64,000 bases of DNA from JAOEGB01 sp041262585. GTDB lineage: Bacteria; Actinomycetota; Actinomycetes; Streptosporangiales; Streptosporangiaceae. Position numbers and translations under genes: made by a program. Under the pieces are notes generated by a model. The model searched no databases. It was not told the DNA's origin and worked only from the letters and a program-made list of their open reading frames with translations. The stretch covers positions 343,680-407,679 of the forward strand of contig NZ_JBGCBZ010000003.1 of the NCBI RefSeq assembly GCF_041262585.1. Reading direction: 5' to 3'. This document shows, in pieces, positions 62,577 to 64,000 of the stretch. Within the stretch, counting starts at the first letter, position 1, and each line of letters starts with the position of its first letter.

Positions 62577-63755
62577 CTACAGGAGGGGCTGGGCGACGTC
62601 GCCGCGGAGACGGCTCCACTTCAGCCAGTCGCCCCACGACTCCTGCCAGTGGCCCCAGCCGTTGGTCGGCTCGAGCTTCCGCGGCGTGCCCCTGACGATG
62701 ACGGGGTCGCCGATCAGGGTGTTCTTGAGGAACCACTTCGCGTTCGACGGGCTGACGTTGATGCAGCCGTGGCTGACATTGGAGTTGCCCTGGTCCCCCA
62801 CCGACCACGGGGCCCCGTGGACGTATTCACCGCTGTTCGAGATCCGGACGGTGTCGTAGACGGTCGTCTGGTAGTACCCCGCGTCGCCGGGGCCGGCGTC
62901 GGGAGACGTCATCACGGTGACGTCCTCGCGGGACATCGCTAGATGGACGCCGCTGGTCGTGTAGTGCCTCCAGACGCCGCCCATGCCGGCGCTGATCGGG
63001 AAGTTCTGGATGACCTTCCCGTCGCGCCTGATCTTCATGTAGTGGGTCTGGGTGTCGGCCAGGCTGATCTGGGACCGCCCGATCGTGAAGTCGCGGACGT
63101 AGTCCTGCTTGCCGTACATCCCCTCGGCGCCGCGGACGCCCGAGAGGCGGGCCGTGAACCGGACCTTGGTGTAGGGCGGCCAGTAGGCCTTCGGCCGGAA
63201 GACGACGTTACGGTCGTCGTACCAGTGCCAGGCCCCCTCGACGGGCTGGGACGCCTGGACGAACAGGTTGCGCTCGACCGAGACACGGTCGGTGATCTTC
63301 TTGTCGAACGTGAGCATGATCGGCATACCCACGCCCACGGTGAGGCCGGTGTCCTGCTTGCTGGGCAGCAGCGTCTCGATCCCGAAGGTCGTGGTGCCCC
63401 TCTTCGTGGTGAACGCGCTGGACCTCTGGACGGTCCCTCCGCCGGGGGCGGCGGCCACGGCCGTGACGCTGTAGGAGACGCCAGGAGCCATCGGGCGCTC
63501 GCTCCGCCACTGGGTGTGGTCGGCGCTGTAAATGCCCGTCACAGGCTGCCCTCCGGCCCTTACGGTGACACTCTTGAGTGCCCCGCCGGCGGCGCCGACC
63601 GTGATGGGCAGTTCCGGAGGCAGCTCCCGCGCCCCGTCCATCGGGGTGATGGTGATCGCCGCCTTGGCCCCGGGCCCGTCGCCGTCCTGGTCCGTCGACG
63701 TGGCGGAACATCCCGTCGCCATGAGAAGGGCCAGCGCCCCTGCACCAGCTCGCAC
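62577..63755 (-). CDS. L,D-transpeptidase lipoprotein
   Basis: The 392-residue product has a short lipoprotein signal (GALALLMATGC), two Ig-like domains (about 35-245) and a YkuD catalytic domain with the motif YVHGAPWS...SHGCINVSP (His and Cys of the HxxxxxxxxxSHGC(I/V)N type). Mycobacterial LdtB (LdtMt2) has the same layout. It forms 3-3 cross-links in peptidoglycan outside the membrane. The start at 63755 puts the lipobox Cys at about residue 16; an upstream start cannot be ruled out because the sequence there is abnormal. Confidence 0.9.
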   Translation of the reverse strand: MRAGAGALALLMATGCSATSTDQDGDGPGAKAAITITPMDGARELPPELPITVGAAGGALKSVTVRAGGQPVTGIYSADHTQWRSERPMAPGVSYSVTAVAAAPGGGTVQRSSAFTTKRGTTTFGIETLLPSKQDTGLTVGVGMPIMLTFDKKITDRVSVERNLFVQASQPVEGAWHWYDDRNVVFRPKAYWPPYTKVRFTARLSGVRGAEGMYGKQDYVRDFTIGRSQISLADTQTHYMKIRRDGKVIQNFPISAGMGGVWRHYTTSGVHLAMSREDVTVMTSPDAGPGDAGYYQTTVYDTVRISNSGEYVHGAPWSVGDQGNSNVSHGCINVSPSNAKWFLKNTLIGDPVIVRGTPRKLEPTNGWGHWQESWGDWLKWSRLRGDVAQPLL

Positions 63756-63875
63756 GTCGGTCTCCCCCCGCCTGATCGGTTTCTCTGGGTTATTCCCTGA
63801 TCACGCTGGGTCCGAGCCTGGGAGAAGCCCTCTCCCGGCAAAAATCCGTCCGGCGGGTGAACGCGAAAACGTCGC

Positions 63876-63971
<96 letters not shown>

Positions 63972-64000
63972 TGGCCACCCATGCCGGAGGCGGGCGGGCC

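Overview
The window is GC-rich DNA from a filamentous-type actinobacterium, probably of the order Streptosporangiales (inferred from codon use and gene content; no rRNA is present to test this). The main markers are an actinobacterial ctaE-qcrC-qcrA-qcrB respiratory operon, a ROK glucokinase next to an ArsA-like ATPase and a SRPBCC protein, a FadD15-type acyl-CoA ligase, NlpC/P60 cell-wall hydrolases, and many GTG starts with 4-bp ATGA/GTGA gene overlaps. As far as I recall, the core gene order (glkA to fadD, GT4, NlpC/P60, NYN, DEDDh exonuclease, Lrp, trpD, ctaE-qcrCAB) is shared with Streptomyces. Two accessory blocks appear to be inserted in it.

Layout. 1-6.8 kb: end of an LLM-class monooxygenase, a PhoX/DUF839 protein, a MerR regulator fused by overlap to a large VIT-VWA protein, and mmuM. 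6.9-10.6 kb: DHA2 transporter, acyltransferase, lipase-like hydrolase and a small membrane protein. 10.6-18.9 kb: secreted propeller protein, EEP nuclease-fold protein, a 36-residue small ORF, glkA, DUF5304-like/ArsA-like/SRPBCC overlapping operon, metallophosphoesterase, fadD. 18.9-32.6 kb (accessory block 1): FadR-type regulator and L-lactate permease, a CUT1 sugar importer without its own ATPase, a DeoR regulator, a CUT2 sugar importer with a GH36-like glycosidase, and a PimB-like glycosyltransferase. 32.8-38.3 kb: HEXXH protein, NmrA-like oxidoreductase, two NlpC/P60 proteins and a NYN-domain protein. One NlpC/P60 gene has a CRP-type site, a c-di-AMP (ydaO) riboswitch and apparently a CTG start. 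38.4 kb: GNAT acetyltransferase. 39.1-53.2 kb (accessory block 2): a methionine-salvage island with mtnA, mtnB, mtnC, mtnD, mtnK, a nucleoside hydrolase and two complete ABC importers. 53.3-63.8 kb: DEDDh/GIY-YIG nuclease, Lrp-type RAM protein, trpD flanked by an orphan histidine kinase and an orphan receiver, ctaE-qcrCAB, and an L,D-transpeptidase lipoprotein. The last ~125 bases hold G/C homopolymers that look like an assembly artefact.

How the genes work together. The salvage island can plausibly import methylthioadenosine and/or methylthioribose, cleave the former, phosphorylate methylthioribose (MtnK), isomerise (MtnA), dehydrate (MtnB), convert to acireductone (MtnC) and oxidise to the keto acid of methionine (MtnD); only the final transaminase is absent. 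Block 1 is a carbon-uptake region with repeated TGGTCNNACCA-type operators and a CRP-like site. The most unusual non-coding feature is a family of degenerate ~53-bp repeat units with the core CGTGATCATGCAC. They are arranged head-to-head in three arrays (25.0, 32.6 and 47.2 kb) plus one solo copy (18.9 kb), all between genes. I did not find transposases, CRISPR-Cas genes, tRNAs or rRNAs.
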